Origin: Colwellia sp.
Lineage (GTDB): Bacteria > Pseudomonadota > Gammaproteobacteria > Enterobacterales > Alteromonadaceae
Assembly: GCA_020630795.1 (NCBI GenBank)
Contig: JAHDIK010000026.1
Location: forward strand, 1-33,397
Direction: 5' to 3'
Length of the DNA: 33,397 bases
In this document: in pieces, positions 33,184-33,397 of the stretch
Layout of the letters: the number at the start of each line of letters is the position of its first letter
How positions within the stretch are numbered: the first letter of the stretch is position 1
Translations under genes and position numbers: made by a program
The notes under the pieces: generated by a model
The model's input: only the letters and a program-made list of their open reading frames with translations
Databases searched by the model: none
Told to the model about the DNA's origin: nothing

Positions 33184-33397
33184 ATGAACATTATTAAGAA
33201 ATCTACCGCGGCGATATTAGTTGGAGCATTCTCATTAACAGCTTTTTTAACGTTACCAGCAAAGGCGGAAGTTAACCCGTTTGCAGATCAATCTGTAGTG
33301 ACTTTCGTAGCTGATGACCACAAAGGTAAGTGTGGTGAAGGCAAATGCGGCGAAGGTAAAAAAGCCATGAAAGGTAAGTGTGGTGAAGGCAAATGCG
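33184..33397 (+). CDS. Truncated HvfA-like secreted EGKCG-repeat protein (putative RiPP metallophore precursor)
   Basis: The gene runs off the window; 71 residues are visible. The ATG has AGGA seven bases upstream. A signal peptide with hydrophobic core at about 8-24 is predicted to be cut after AKA (residue 28). After a short spacer the protein becomes Gly/Lys/Cys-rich, with GKCGEGKCGEG at 48-58 and GKCGEGKC at 64-71; Cys50, Cys55, Cys66 and Cys71 are visible. EGKCG is the motif reported to be modified to oxazolone/thioamide pairs in Haemophilus HvfA, a copper-binding RiPP made by the MNIO enzyme HvfB (DUF692) with HvfC. Family assignment rests on this motif and architecture only; partner genes would lie beyond the edge. 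Confidence 0.72.
   Translation, partial: MNIIKKSTAAILVGAFSLTAFLTLPAKAEVNPFADQSVVTFVADDHKGKCGEGKCGEGKKAMKGKCGEGKC
33322..33397 (+). repeat. Direct repeats encoding the EGKCG motifs
   Basis: A 28-base unit at 33322-33349 recurs without change at 33370-33397, an offset of 48 bases or 16 codons, and the second copy is cut by the window edge. Identity extends to synonymous positions, which points to recent duplication within the gene. Confidence 0.85.

Noticed and set aside
1..33397. Mobile elements, prophage genes, CRISPR arrays or a defence island
   Set aside because: No transposase, integrase, regularly spaced repeats or defence proteins are visible; gene content is typical chromosomal core.

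Overview
The window is a low-GC gammaproteobacterial chromosome segment, most likely from the Alteromonadales and probably Colwelliaceae-like (Colwellia/Thalassotalea). This is judged from gene order and protein similarity recalled from memory, not from a search. Almost all of it is core or conserved accessory chromosome. I see no insertion sequence, integrase, phage gene or CRISPR array.

Layout. (1) 1-159: the 3' part of tRNA-His and a complete tRNA-Pro(TGG). (2) 439-9062, + strand: a protein quality-control block, tig, clpP, clpX, lon, hupB, ppiD. It has clear terminators after tig, clpX, hupB and ppiD, and a convincing heat-shock (sigma-32) promoter before lon. (3) 9162-15561, - strand: pspF followed without gaps by sapA, sapB, sapC, sapD and sapF (peptide/polyamine-type ABC transporter). 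(4) 15754-19734, + strand: pspA, pspB, pspC behind a sigma-54 promoter, then ycjX and ycjF, the usual phage-shock partners. (5) 20006-23492, + strand: phhA, phhB, tyrR, maiA (phenylalanine/tyrosine catabolism and its regulator), with a near-perfect TyrR box just upstream of tyrR. (6) 23565-26511: a DUF3014 membrane protein, the SRP 4.5S RNA gene (ffs) with its own promoter, then on the - strand a ComFB-like small protein, priC and a TSUP permease (yfcA). (7) 27077-32020, + strand: a six-gene TonB2-type operon (DUF3450, TtpC-like, ExbB, ExbD, TonB, TPR) with a possible Fur box. (8) 32103-33026, - strand: dusC. (9) 33184-end, + strand: the truncated start of a secreted Cys-rich protein with repeated EGKCG motifs, resembling the HvfA-type RiPP copper-metallophore precursors.

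How the parts work together. Trigger factor, ClpXP, Lon and PpiD handle folding and turnover of cytoplasmic and periplasm-bound proteins. PspF/PspABC/YcjXF answer inner-membrane stress, and here the activator gene sits at the head of the Sap transporter operon. PhhAB make tyrosine from phenylalanine, TyrR senses aromatic amino acids, and MaiA acts lower in tyrosine breakdown. The TonB2 operon powers outer-membrane uptake of metal complexes.

The most interesting lead is the cut-off gene at the right edge. Its continuation should show whether MNIO (DUF692) modification genes follow. Secondary leads are the pspF-sap coupling, the TyrR half-site cluster, a possible frameshift at the dusC start, and several unexplained inverted repeats in intergenic DNA.
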